NCBI GenBank assembly: GCA_025331565.1
Contig: JAFREQ010000042.1
Location: 4,804,501-4,868,500, forward strand
Direction of reading: 5' to 3'
DNA: 64,000 nt
Source: Holacanthus passer
Lineage: Eukaryota > Chordata > Actinopteri > Pomacanthidae
In this document: piece by piece, positions 45,441 through 58,640 of the stretch
Numbering within the stretch: position 1 is the first letter of the stretch
How the letters are laid out: every line of letters starts with the position of its first letter
Translations under genes and position numbers: made by a program
Notes under the pieces: generated by a model
Seen by the model: only the letters and a program-made list of their open reading frames with translations
Told to the model about the DNA's origin: nothing
Databases searched by the model: none

Positions 45441-48400
45441 GGAGTATAGTTTAACTATCATTCATCATCAGGCAATTGTCACTTGTCCTTTATTTCTAAA
45501 GCATTTTCAGAAAAAAAAAACACACTCTCTCTATATCAGTGCTATTTTGTATTGACACTTTACAATGCTTGGATAGAGAGCAGTGTGAAACTACTTAAAC
45601 AAGATTTCTGTTACACAACAGTGTGTCCTCCATTTTTAAAGTGCAGCATGTGAGATTTTTACATCCACCTGATCATTATCATATCAGATTTGATTGCTGG
45701 AAACAAACACAGTCAAAGCCAAAGAGCTCGTGAGCCACAGCTGGCCTCTACGCTGCACTGAACCTCGGCACCATCGTGTCAGAAATTTGCAGAATTGCTC
45801 TGTGGCACCAACATGTGTGCAGGTATCCCAGCACAAGTTGGTCAGGGGAGGGTTGGGTCTGCTTCGGGTTAGAGGGCCACTCGTATTGTGTATTGTGTAA
45901 TTGTTTTCCTGAGGTAGATTTTGCACAGCGACAGAACACCAGAGCCAGCAGGAAAAAAAAATCTGTGTATGTAACATGGTTTAAGACTTGTTTGGACAAA
46001 TATTTGTGATTCTATAAATGAACACTGGAATGGAACAAGTCATCATTGCCAATTACAAAGACAGTGAGCCAAAGAAAAACTGAGTGGAAAATTAAAGAGT
46101 GTCTCTGTCTACTGTAGATATCTGTTTTCACTGAGCTCCTGATTTCTTTTCCCTCTACAATGGATGATGTTTGTGTTTTTCTTCTTGACTTTTCTTTACG
46201 ACTCCTACTTTTTTTAAAAATTAAACTAAAAAGCAAGCAAGATAAATAAAAAAAAACCCTCTTTAAACATGATCTCTAGTGCAATTAAAGATGGAAGAGA
46301 CCAAAACAATTGCAAATTAGTGGTGAATATTGGACTTAAGTTACATGACTCCAAATGAACGATGCTGCTCCATAACTGCTTGATGTTTAATTAAAATAAC
46401 AGCTTAAAAGGTGACATGTCAAATTGGTAACTGCAGGTTTAAAAAAAACAACATCCTGTTTGCCAGGAAGTGACAGGATGTACTGGAAATGTGGTCTCAA
46501 ATTTAAGAAATGAGTAGTACCACGGTGTTAAATACAGGCTACAAATCTCCTCAAATCATGGCCTCATTTTATAAACACACTTAGTTATGACAGTACATTT
46601 GGCATTGTTAAATTGATGTTTAAAAATACATCATCTTGTCAAAGAAGATGAAACACCTCACACAGAACAGGACGCCTAATTCATTAAGAAGCGGCACAAC
46701 TCTCTACTGCAAACTTTTCCATGTTTTCCGTGTGCCTCACTGTGCCAAGAGAGATGTGAAGACATGGATTGACACACCATCTCTTCTCCAAAGCCTTCCT
46801 CCTCAGCCTCGCCAGATTAAGGGATTACCAGGCAAGGCGAGCACTAAAGCTGGCTAATTCTCACCCAAGCACAGAGAGCTAAGGCTACCCAGAGCCCCGC
46901 CGAGCCCCTCTCTCCTCCGAGCAGCTGTGTGGTGGAGGGAGGGATGGAGCTGCTTCTCTCCGAGGAACCAGAGGAAAAGAGTGAGAAATCAAAGCATCAC
47001 TCACACATTTTTTCTCCCTGTGGCATTGGTGACTTTTTGTCAATTAGTACAAACCACTAATGGCTCATACACCAGCAATCTTTAGCACACTCTGCTCTCA
47101 AATATTAACTTTTCCATTCCTCTTTCTATGATTTTCATTTTTAATGTTTTTATTAATGTGTTAAGTTTTGTATTTTTATTTACTTTACAATCTCAGTGTC
47201 ATTATATCAGACATTTTGTAGCACACAGATATTACTGTTATTCTACCTCCTCCAAAAAAAAATTCATGTAATTTTTTCTTTAATGTGTCCTATTATTACT
47301 GACTGTGATAAAGGATCCAATTTCAAATATCACCAAATTATCAAAGGTTTATTGAGATGAATCTAATCAAATGAAACTGAACTGATCCAGGGAAACAGAA
47401 CAGAATACAGTAGCAGGACTGTAACTTATCTTTTTGCACCACCATCCAAAATCATCCCAAAATACAATTCAAACCATCCCAAAATAAATGCTGTTCAAAA
47501 GTGGCTGTTTTTCTACAATAAAATTATTTAGATAATTAAAAGTGATACGTGGAATAAATACAACACCATGGAAATGACTAAAGTATAAATTAGCTAATAT
47601 TTTATTAAAACATTTGTTACATGCAATTCATAAATCAACAAATTATTTTTTGTAAGATCTGTAAACTTTGTGTTAATTTTTTTGTCTTCAACTTCATCAG
47701 AGATTAAGATTATGGTTTAATTGTTCTTTCAAGGCAAGGTCTACTTTCTATCCCGAGATCTACCAACATTTATTTTCTGATCAACTTTTTTCTGTCCTCA
47801 GGATTGCAGGACGCCCTGAAGTTTGAGCCCTGCCCTGTAGTATCTTATATAGGTGATAATGTAATATATATATAGCAGTTACAGTGATCAGGGTCCATCT
47901 GATATCAGAGGCAGGTCACACTGGTTTTACACTTTTGACCATTTGACCAGTGAGATGTGTGAGATGATGAACCCACCCCCAAGTCCAAAGGCTTTGGAAT
48001 AGATTACACCTTCATTATTTTATAATGGCATAAGATAAGACATACAGCTGTACCAAATGTATGTAAAGTACAGTTGGAAAGTTTGATGTTTTCATCTTAA
48101 AATATGACTGATCTTGTGTTCCTCTCCCTCACTGTTGACGGAGCTCCGGCAAAGCAAAGCTGCGTCTGTCATGTCTTGATCTTGAGCAATGTCTGTCAAA
48201 TCTTTGACACTCTGTTTTTGCAGAATCTTTGCTGCTGTGAGAGGTAAATAACACTCCAGAATGAATCAATCAGCATGGACGTGAACAAGAAAATGAAGCA
48301 CCTAACCAACCAATCAATCATTTGAGCACAGAATATATACTGTATTTAGTCATTAGAGAGGCTGTTGGTTACTGGATCTGAATGTAATATTTGGCTTTTA

Positions 48401-51092
48401 TTTGACAGAGATCCAAGCTATCGACAATATTTACTACTTCAGTTGGACAAAGGTTGGAAATTCGGCAGGACACAAAGGCAGACAATGAGGCGCGGGAACA
48501 AGATTTCCCAACAGTGTTCCATCGCAAACACACACCCATTCATCTTAAGTTTCGTTGCACTTTGGAGACCGAAAGCAAGCAAACGACATCCATCTCAGTT
48601 CATGTATGGTAAACAAGTGGGAAGGCAATGAAAGAGAGAGAAAGAGAGGGATAAAGACAGAGGAAGAGAGGGGCCGTGGTTTGGGCGCGTGCTCTCCAGC
48701 GGGCAGAGGACAATGCAGAGCTGGCAGAGTCGGTGCCTCGTGCCAGAGGGAATAGAGTGCCACATGGTGCCCCTTATGAGCAGGGCCAGCCTGGAGGGGG
48801 ATGTGGGCCACAATGCATGTACGCGTGTGTGTTTGTGTCTGCTTTTGTGCACGTGTACGCCTGTGTGTGTGTGTGTGTGTGCATGACCATCCATATATAC
48901 CATATCTAAAGGTGTAGAGACAAAAAAGATGTATCTCCAAGTTTTGGGTGTAATATATGTAGATTCATGTGTGTGTTAGAGTGTAAAACTGGCTGTGTGA
49001 GTGTGTGTGTATGTGGGGGGGGTACGGAAAGGTGGGGCACAGGGTGGGTGTGTGTGTATGTGTTGGGGGGGAGTCCCAGTTCCCTTTTGCATCTTAAATT
49101 CCTCAACATCTGTTCAACCCTTCTCTGTGGTAGCAGCAGCGGGTTGTGATGTCTGTGTGTACGTGTGTGCACATGTTTGAGTGTGTGTGTACGGGTGCAT
49201 ATGTGTATCTGTGTGTTTTGAGTGTTTGTGTCTGTCTGCATATGTGCATGCTCTGCTGAAGGTGCTGGTTGTTACCCACACCTTAATTAGAAGGAGACAG
49301 AGACTCATTTTCAACAATACTTGCAGGTAATGTGAAGCGCTCGCAGTGAATACAAAAAGAGACTCGTTCACCTCTGAAAGCTGCGACGTTTCCTCTGCGC
49401 TCAGGACTGTGACCCAAATTACACAAGTTCGATGCCTTTGATCAATACCATCATGCAAGCAGGAGGTCGCCCTGTCAGGTATATAGCAACACTCATCAAA
49501 CACAGAGAAAAGGATTGTGGTTGAAGCAGGGCAACATATGAACCAAGTAGGTCAACCTAAATGGCCCAGGAGTGTGTCCTAGCTGTTGGTACGCCCGAGT
49601 GCATTTTGCAGAGTCTTCTAGCGCAGATTTGAAGGAGAGATGTGGGTTAGCATTAGCATGCCATGTGCACTTATGAATGTGGAATGACAAAGATTTTTGA
49701 AATGAAATATTTAAGTCCTGTGTGCCATCTCCTGAGCGAGAGCAACAAGAGTTTCAGAGCGCAAAGCATATACAGCTCTGGGACTTGTCAGTGATGAAAA
49801 GTGTGTTTTCTCAAGTACGGTACAAATTTGAGGTACTTATACCATATTTTGACTTATGCTTCTTTACACTATTACTCCTCAACATCTAAAGAGAAAAACT
49901 ACTTGTAGGACACAGCAGCGATAGTTAATAATTACTTAGAGATTTTACATATAAAGCATAACATTATTTTAAAAATATGATGCATTTGTTATATATTAAA
50001 TGACCTAACATTATGTAAATTAGATCATATTTGCTCCACCTTAACCAGCTAAAACATTAAATCGCAGTATACATAAGAACAAATCAGTAATAGTACATTT
50101 TCTTGATGATACTTATGTACTTTTCCATAAATAAAACTATCAAAGTTGTGCGGTGACTTTTACTTAAGGGACAGTGTATTAAGCTTATTTAAGTAAAGGA
50201 CATAAACACTTCTTCCAGCACTGCCTATCTTCATCAGAGGTAAATACATGAAGCAGAGAAACCGCACACGCACATCCGCGACCTCTTTGACAGACACTAT
50301 CCATTCGGCACCCCTCACTAACCCGGTGCCAGTCTTATGCCACCTTGATGCCAAGCCTGCCAAACTTATGTCACATCAGAGCAGACCCTGTGTCAACTAT
50401 TCACTGTACATATGCCAACCCAATGCCCTCCACATGCCAACCTCATGCTACATCGGTGGCAATCCTCAGACAACAATATGCCAACGGCGGACCTCTGCTT
50501 GGCCCAGTGTGCTAATCCCTCGGCTGTGGGCACCGGGAGATGCTGTATGGAAGTGGAAAAGGTCAAAAGTCACCAGTGAATTAGGGTTCAAAGACAAATC
50601 TGTCGTTTTGGTTCTTCTTCAGTGGATGCAATTAGCACCGAAATCCTGCTCCCAAGCCCCGCTTAAGCTCTAATCTCAGAGTCTGTGGGTTCCTTCCAGT
50701 CTGCCTGTCTACCAGCCTGTCTCCCACCAAAGCCCCTCACCTCTGTCTCTCTCTCCCTCTCTCTCTCTCTCCTGATGCCTGCTGGCACTTTGGGAGCAGT
50801 GCCCCTCCAATCCCTACCCCCCCCCCCCACCTCCTCCCATCCTCCCCTCCCCTCCCTCCTCCTCCTCTGGATGCCAGCCGACGGCCCTCACAGTGTGGCA
50901 CGCCATCTGCTGCCGCCCGCCCCGGCAACCCATCCACCCCTCCCCTCCTCGCTAGCTCTGCCCCCCCACCCCTGCAGACAGCAGCTACCCACAATCCCCC
51001 TCTGCCTCAGCCGCGCGGCGCATAGAACAGGAGGCTTTCGCACAGATCACTTCACCCCCCAATGCCCCCGCCAGAAAGGAGGATGCTGGAGA

Positions 51093-51132
<40 letters not shown>

Positions 51133-51410
51133 GTGTGGTGAAGGCCCTACAAAGTAATCAAGCTTTTAGTTCCATGTGTAAATAAAATAAAAACAACACA
51201 CATACTGCACATGTATGCACACACACACACTGTAAATCACAAGTTACTACAACTTCATTTTTGGTTTCTTGCTGAATATGCACTTGCATTCAGAAGTTAT
51301 ATGTTTAACACACACACACACACACAGAGTCATATTTCTCTCACTTCAGAGGACATTACATTGATTCACATTTCATTTCCATTTTTCTTTCCTTTACCCT
51401 AAAATTTAAT
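45441..51410. other. Gene-free segment
   Basis: Mostly AT-rich unique DNA, with a possible homeodomain-rich block at 47030-47100 (TCAATTAGTAC, CCACTAATGG). TG/CA-rich microsatellite mosaics cover 48820-49230, a pyrimidine-rich tract covers 50735-50990, and a (GT)n tract lies at 51094-51138. ORFs rich in Cys-Val or Thr-His are microsatellite translations. Confidence 0.55.
51094..51138. repeat. (GT)n microsatellite with interruptions
   Basis: About 14 GT units followed by GGGTGGGT and more GT. Confidence 0.93.
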
Positions 51411-51414
51411 GATT

Positions 51415-51515
51415 TGTGTTATGGGGACCTGTGTTTGGTCCCCATAAAGAAGGCCAGTCCCCACAATGTGACTGTGCAAACAAATTTATGTCCCCACAAC
51501 AGGAGTAATACATAA

Positions 51516-51563
<48 letters not shown>
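51415..51563. repeat. Dispersed fish repeat with hairpin, ending in (CA)n
   Basis: The segment has GGTCCCCAT, CAGTCCCCACAATGTGAC and ATGTCCCCACAAC words followed by CATAAACGCA and a (CA)n tract at 51519-51563. I recognise this arrangement as a common teleost interspersed repeat class. It contains a perfect 9-bp inverted repeat, ATGGGGACC (51421-51429) and GGTCCCCAT (51437-51445), with a 7-base loop. Confidence 0.6.
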
Positions 51564-51565
<2 letters not shown>

Positions 51566-54500
51566 CAACACATTTTTTAGTTTTTAAGTTTTTTGTTTTT
51601 TAGTTTTGTTAGTTGTTGCACATGCTCACACACACACATCTCTCTCTCTCTTTCTCAAACGTACACACACACGCAAGTATTTGACTTCCTACTGAAAGGG
51701 TCAATCAAGCTTTTTCAGGGTTTTGTTTTTTTTTGACAATTCCTAACACTGATATTAGAAAAAGGTTGACATGCAGATGCAAAAAAGAGATTTTTCTTTA
51801 CTGATCAGAATTGAAAATATTGGTCTGTTTTACTGCTGGTCTCTTCGCAAATATCAGAATCTGAAAAATATAAATAACTTAGATGTATTTGTCTATTAAA
51901 AGATCCATAAATCAACTTGTGTGTTCAGTTTTGGAGCGTCCTTTCCATTTGCATTTGGATCATAGATTGTGCCTTTAATATACAGGCATGTTAAAAATCT
52001 AGATGATCTCTTTATCTCTCTCACACACACAATACTTTGCTGTATTTTTGTTGAATACAGCACAAGACCGCGTGCCACAGAGGTAGCCGACATGACGGCT
52101 CATCATAAAGCCTCTCTATGGATCCACACACACACACACATGCTGCTGCTGCTGCTTGGGATCTGATGGTGGCTTTGTGGCAGAGCTCTCTGATCACCGT
52201 TTAGCTTTGAAAAAGAGAGAGAAATAAGATGAGAGACATCAAACTATAGCAGGAACATGAGAGAGAGAGAGAGGGAGAGAGAGAGAGAGACCAGTGCTCC
52301 ATCCATCTTGTGTGGGTATGGAGCCTCATGGCTGGCACTCTATCCATCAATGAGCGCAACATTAACTCTCTGGATCAGAACCAACATCCCCAGATCTCTC
52401 TCCATCTCTCTTCCCCTCCCCTCACTCTGCTAAATACACACACCAACACACACACACACATACATACACCATTAGTATTCCACTGCCATCCATGAAAAAC
52501 CTCAACATCCACCTCTCTACCTTCCTCTCACTCACTCTGAGATACCGTTTTCTTTATTCATCCCAAACTCTCCTACTCTGTCAAAAATCAAAAAGATATT
52601 TTTATATTTCACATGCTTGTGGAGTCTCTCTCTCTCTCCATCTTTGCACACCTTCACCACCTAAGCAGCTAACCTCCTCAGTCCCTCTGATGTCGAGCTT
52701 GTCTCGATTCACCTCCTCTTTTCTCCTCTCCAGATCTCCTCTCCGCTGAGCTGCCTGATCCGCTCCTCTCTTTGTCTCTCTCCCAGTTGGTGTTAATAAT
52801 TTAACTACTGAGCTGCTGCAGAGCTGGCTCCCATCCAGGCCTCAGATTGGCACTGTCTGTCTATTTATGACACTGTGTGGCGGCGCACATGTGTGGGATG
52901 TGCAAGAGTGAGAGGAGGACTGTGTGTTTGTGTGTGTGTGTGTGTGAGTGAGTGAGTGCGTGCATGTGTTTCCCTATTAGACTTCAGCCAATAGCAAATT
53001 AGCCTCCAAAGCCACAAGACTGTCGCCTAAATTGAAGTTAGAAAGAGAGATGTGCTTTACAAACCCTGATTCTTCCTCCAGATTTCTCACTGTACGACTG
53101 GATTATTTAACTTACTATTCACACAACGTGGTTTGTAATTGTGTGGTGAGTGGGACACTCAGTCAATAGCCAAGTACAATAATGTTATTGTGGTATTAGC
53201 TGAATGTCCACTGGACTTTCAGGTTATGTTTGGTGTGATGTAATAGTAGTGGGTGTGATGATATTTTTTCTCAGACCTACTGGTAAGTGTGTTGAAAATG
53301 ATTTACTGTTTTAAAATAATATGGCTGATCATTAATATTATATTCTCATCTGTACTCTGTCCCTCATGGGGTGATTGAAGTAGTAGCTCAAATCTTTGCA
53401 TTTCACAAAACACAGAAGTCACATGTACAAAAGAGAGAATAGAGAAGGATTGAATTTCTGAAAGGAAGAAAAAAGTGGAGTATCAGGAGCAAGGCAAAGG
53501 CTTCAGGTCAGATTTTAGGTATAGATCTTCAACTATGGAAACATTCAAGGAGCAGACAGAGGTTTTCGTCATGTTAGAAGAAAAATCCTCTGATTTAAGA
53601 AGAAATAGTACAGAAGGAGCTAAATGACCCACAAGGACGAATACATTTTCCCATGACATGTACAAATATGCAAAATGTAGTATTTCAATATGCAAATAAC
53701 TTTAGTGACATATGTTTTTAGAGGAAATGGACTAAAAGTGTTTTTTTGCTGACTGACATGAATAAATATTTTGAACATTTCTTAGGTATTGAGAAATATT
53801 TTTACATGAGACTTTACCTACAAAATGATCTTGCTCAACCTGACAGCATCCCTTCTCTAAAAGAGTTTGGAAAATGGTGCACTTGTTTCTAATTTCACCA
53901 CAGATATAATAAGCATCTATTTAAATGAATAAAAACTCACCACGATGATCTCAACAATTTTCCCAAATTTGCTCCCCCACATTACCTGAAAACACTCAAC
54001 AGATTCAGCTGATCAGAAAAAAATAGGTGACATTTCCGAAGCAAGTGTGTGACACGGTGTGAATCTCGACGCCACCTCCCACACCTCTCACCCTCCCACA
54101 ATCCTGCCCACAAGAGATCTCTGCTGGGTAAAATCAGTGCAAGCAGCTCACGACATTCAGCTATTCATCCCTGGTATCATCAATCATCCTTTAAATCAGC
54201 GGTCATCTTTTTTTTAACATCAGTTAAAAAAGAAAAATTAAGAAAATTTGTAAATGCATTTCTCTAGAACCTTTTTCTTGGACTTAATACTAAACCCCAA
54301 GAGTGAGAACTGTAGACTTTTTTCGGATGTAATTGTGCCTGACGTCGTCTCATCTATTTCTTGCTTACACTGCTTTATACCTTTACACTTAATTTTATAT
54401 GTACAAGTGTAATGAAAAAATAAAGATTATTTGTGAGACCTGAAGTTGCTCAAAATCCTTCTAGATCCATCTTCTTCACATATCCATAATTTTGTCATCA
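51564..54500. other. Gene-free segment
   Basis: Short CA tracts (51310-51327, 52126-52140, 52448-52460), a (GA)n tract at 52259-52290, a GT tract at 52926-52956 and pyrimidine-rich stretches at 52620-52790. The rest is AT-rich unique DNA. No gene is supported. Confidence 0.55.
52259..52290. repeat. (GA)n microsatellite
   Basis: GA repeat with a single GG interruption. Confidence 0.93.
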
Positions 54501-54529
54501 TGATTGTTGATACTGTAATTTTACTGTGT

Positions 54530-54735
54530 TGGCCTATTTTAATGGATGTCTGTCTAGGAGAGGGTTTTTCCATTTGTTTCCTGTTAAAGTTTTTTGTTGG
54601 TGGAGTGTTTTTCCTTATCTGAAACAGGGGTCTAAGGATCGAGGGTATCATATGCTGTACCGACTGTGAAGCCCCTTGAAGCCCATGATTTGTGATATAG
54701 GGCTACATAAATAAAATTGACTTGACTTGACCTTT
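54530..54735 (+). mobile_element. 3' end of a second fish retroelement family
   Basis: The ordered words GGTGGAGTGTTTTTCCTTAT, GGGGTCTAAGGATCGAGGG, TGTGAAGCCCCTTGAAGCC and GATATAGGGCTACATAAATA, then a GACTT pentamer tail, are the recognisable 3' end of a widespread teleost retroelement. The copy is diverged and has no ORF. The family name is uncertain; it differs from the tail at 18640-18735. Confidence 0.6.
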
Positions 54736-56940
54736 CACTTGTTTTGTCTACCACCAATGCATCTGTCAACGTCTTCTTTGCCGTATCAGTTCACTTGCAA
54801 AGCTGGTGTGGTGAATGAATGAGTTGATGTGGTGTTAAGGCCTTTGCTGGGATTCATAGTAAACAGACATATGCAAGGCCGCCCACCGCTCCACCTTATC
54901 TAAATTTGATATCTCATAAGGGTCTTTCATACTTGCCGGAAAACATAAACACACCACGAATGGCTGCATGCACACGGAACCTGCACTGTCATTAATTTCA
55001 GAGATGGAGGGAGGTCAGTGTACCAGACGGTGTTTGTGTGTCTGTGTGCAAGCATGTGTGCAGGTTCGCATGGCAGTAGATGTGTGCTCACATGTATGTG
55101 AGTGTGCATGTCAATGGGGGAGGGAAACATGCATGTGCACACCCACACACACCCACACACACACACCGGTGTTGACAGGTGGCTGTGGTAAAGAGGTGGT
55201 CCCTGAGCTGGGGTCTGCCTGTCTCTGGCTGAGAGAGAGAGGAATAAAAAGCTCCCAGCAGCTGTCGCCCTAATTCCTCTAACACGGTGCTTGTGCTCTG
55301 ATTAGAAAACAGATCTGGCCTCTAATTTACTCCTGACACCAACTAATGCTCTATATCTCAATCGCTCCGTCCCCGCTCGCCACTGGCCTGCCTGGCTGGA
55401 CACACACACCTAGTGACTCAGAAGGCTAAGAGACGTGCAGGTATAGAAGCACACACAGGTGCACAAAACGAGCAAGTGAGCCCGACAGAGAGCCTTGAAG
55501 TCCTCATCTGGTATCACCTCGACATATCACGTTCAGACACACTGCTGCTCATAGACCGGATTGTTCTTCTCCTCAGTCTCCAAAACGGCTAACCAGGCCG
55601 GAAGAGTCAAGTGAGCTGCTTCAAGGCAACTGTCCTGCATGTAAGACCACTGACACCGAAAATGTCCACTGTCCAACTGGCTGTAATCCAAAATGATTTA
55701 TGAAACTAACCAATGGCTGAAATGTTTCCTTAGATCAGTGGTTCCTCACCTTTTTTATTTTTGCTTAACACCTTAAAATAAATCTGCATCTACTTAAACC
55801 TTAATCACAGGTTGTATATATATCTTTATATATTCTCTGATTGGTTTATATAATAGTCTTTAGAGAGCCCAAAGAGGAAACATAAAATAACTGAAAAAAA
55901 GCCAAGATTTAAATTTGATTTGTTTCGCTTTCTAGGATTATCATTGATCTTTGTTTCTAATTATAATGATTAAAAACGATGACACCTAAGCTGAAAAGTG
56001 TATGAAGAGGTTGTCAGACTTATGCGTCAGAGCATGTGTGGAAGTCAGAAATAGTTTTAATCATGCAGGTCTTGTCAAATTCACTCCAAGTTTTGTGCGA
56101 GGAAAATCACTTTGGGATGTTGTTGTTGCAGTAGGTGATAAAACACTTTTTCCTGAAGGTTTTATCAAAACCATTTTGGGGAGAAAATTGGTGATAATAT
56201 ACTGCTATTCACAAGTCTCTTTTTACACTGCAGCCTATATCTATGGTTCCCAACTGGGGGTTAGGAAAAGGAGAAAAAATGGCACATAAAAATGTAGTTC
56301 TTTAATCACTAAATTGTACATTACAGTGCATGATATTCATTTGTTGCTTAGGTGCAAATAAAACAACATGAGAAGGGAAAATCTCTCTTTAAGTTACAGA
56401 CACATCCAAACTGTGAGTAGTCATTGCAAGTATATATTGCTTTATTTTAAGGGTTCACAAGGCAGAGGTTGGGACATTGCTAATCTTGATTTCAGCTGAC
56501 TTCATATTGATGATTCTATCTGGTCTTTTTTTTAATCAACAGCAGATTGTGTCCACATCAGATTATGACCCTCCTCTGAGAAATTTCAATAAACCTTCAA
56601 TTTAAAATGACAAGAAGGGAGAAAAAAAAAAGACAGAATAACATAGTTGCATATAGAAAAGTTGAAGTGAATGAGTGAGAGAATGGAGAGTGATGTTCAC
56701 TGCTGCCAGTTTTCATGCCAGCGGAGGAGGAGAGGCTGGCTGGGTGTCTGGGTGTCTGGGTGCCGTGACGGGGTTGGCCCAGCAGGGGGCAGAGGTGTGA
56801 TGCAGGGAGTGGGAGGTGACAGCTCAGTGTCACACTGCACACAGGGTGTCACCTCACCAGGCTGGGAGAGAGAGAGAGAAAGAGAGACAGAGACAGAGAG
56901 AGGGAGAAAGTGGACAGGGAGTCAGAGGAAAAGGTGAGAG
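54736..56940. other. Gene-free segment
   Basis: CA-rich patch at 55140-55166. Two stretches near 55735-55760 and 56238-56262 resemble the GTGGTTCCCAA words found at ends of some fish transposable elements, but no terminal repeats can be paired. A GA-rich stretch covers 56863-56935. Confidence 0.5.
56779..56792 (+). promoter_or_regulatory. CTCF-type motif, plus orientation
   Basis: CCAGCAGGGGGCAG is a consensus CTCF core, pointing right toward the minus-oriented motif at 62897-62908. Occupancy is inferred from sequence only. Confidence 0.55.
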
Positions 56941-56959
56941 ATCCATCTCAGGCTGTATG

Positions 56960-57145
56960 TGGTGTGTGTTTGCAGTCTTGTACTTCTATCTTTGCGAGGA
57001 CTTGAGTTTTAGACCTTGAGGACATTTATAGAAAGTGAGGACACTTCGGGCGGTTCTTTGTTTTTGTAAGGCTACTTGAGGGTTAAGATTTGGGTTTAGC
57101 TCAGACTTAGATTCAGATTAAGGTTAGGCTCAGGGAACGCATTAT
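56960..57145 (-). repeat. Diverged dispersed fish repeat copy
   Basis: TTGTACTTCTATCTTTGCGA, GGACTTGAG, TTGAGGACAT and GTGAGGACACTT, then GGGTTAAGATTTGGGTTTAG and a GGTTAGG stretch. This is the usual composition of a GTCC/GGAC-rich teleost repeat, here reading toward the minus strand relative to the copy at 60140-60310. Confidence 0.5.
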
Positions 57146-57299
57146 GTAATATGATGAAGTGATACCTGATGAGATACCAGATGATGTAACTGAAAACAGA
57201 TAAGACCACATTGAAAAACCTTTCTAAATATGTGTTAGTGTGTTGCTGTGTGGGGTTTGAAACAGGCGACTAGAAGGCTAGGTTTCTTTGTGTGAGTGA

Positions 57300-57900
57300 C
57301 TACACGTGTGTGTGTGTGTGTGTGCGTGTGTGTGAGAGAGAAATCCTTTTTTATTTCCTCTTTCTTCTCTCTCTGTCCCCTGTATCTGTCTCCAGGGACT
57401 CACTTGGCATCTCTCCCTACTTTTAATTCTCGCTCTGCAAACTGCTGCTGTCTGAACACAAGCTGGCAGCACATACATGCACACGCGCACACACACACAC
57501 ACACACACTCTTGGTTTCACAAATGCAACGGTGAACCCCCTCCCAAATAGGCAATGAAAGACACCCACACAGTCACCCCACGTCCGGTTTAAATGCAACA
57601 TAACACGTTCCTCTTTCACATCACTGTCATCTGAAATATTGGAGAGGAATTCACAAACACATACAAGGGACATCAATGACACAGTACAAGTTGAATTCAA
57701 AGAGATAAATACAAACACACACAGGGATGAAAGACCGAGATGCTTACAGCCTCCCAGGAAATACACACTCACTCCCAGACACACACACACTTCATCACTG
57801 ACAGTAGCTGAGAGACACAGAGGCAGCATCTCTGCTACTCAGAATACAAATCCAATGTGAAAGGAAACACACACACACACATGCACGATGAGCCCTTAAA
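57300..57900. repeat. Cluster of TG/CA microsatellites
   Basis: (TG)n at about 57306-57325, (CA)n at about 57481-57507, and shorter CA tracts near 57780 and 57870, separated by unique DNA. Minus- and plus-strand ORFs over this region are low-complexity translations. Confidence 0.85.
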
Positions 57901-58499
57901 ACATGAGCAGAAATCAAGGAAGTAAAAGAACATGAACATTCCACATTTATTTGTTTATTCTGATCCTCACGAGCTGCTCCTTTAGTTTCAAACCTGCATA
58001 ATAACATAACTGTCAGCGGTGCTCTCACAGCCAGCCGCATGCATACAAGTTCTCCAGCAAAACATACATACACTGACAGGCAGATGAGCCAAACTTCAAA
58101 AGCAAGAAATAAATAAATTAAAGACGAGTCTGATAGGGATGAATAAATAACAAGAGGAGAGAGAGACGAAAACAGGAAGGAGATGCGGAGTGTGCAGCAG
58201 TAAGAGAGGAAGCAGAGAGGGAGATGCAGGGATTTTTTAGAAGGAGGCTGGAGGTGCAGGCAAGGAGAAAGAGACTGTCACACACACTTCTAATCTTGTT
58301 TAAGTTAAAGTGGCATAGCTCAACAGCAAAGATGGAAACACACACTCCAGAGATGGATATCTGTGTGCAGTTGTGTGTGAGCTGCAGGTGGAAAGTGCCT
58401 CCAAAACACAGCGTGAGACCAAGTGACTTGCTTGTCTTTCGAGTTTCCAACACTCTGTGTCTTTTTTTTTTTTTAATTATTTGGAGAAGGGTGTGAGTG

Positions 58500-58640
58500 T
58501 GAATGCAAATATGCAAATGAAACGGTTATTATTGCATTGCTCATCAAGCAGCGCGGAGCAGACATTAATAGGCTGATGAATATGCATGTGAATTTGTTAA
58601 TTAAGTTAATTATTCTGCTGAAAATGCATTCGTCTTCCAA
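58500..58640. promoter_or_regulatory. Candidate neural enhancer with tandem octamers
   Basis: Two perfect ATGCAAAT octamers lie directly adjacent (58503-58510 and 58511-58518). They are followed by ATTGCATTGC, ACATTAATAGG, ATGAATATGCAT (about 58577-58588, one change from the POU-dimer palindrome ATGCATATGCAT) and TTAATTAAGTTAATTATT (about 58597-58614). The block is repeat-free and lies 21 kb downstream of neurod2. Motifs are seen directly; function is inferred. Confidence 0.5.

Noticed and set aside
55735..56262. Two GGTTCC-type words that might be ends of a transposable element
   Set aside because: No inverted terminal repeats or target duplications could be paired between them.
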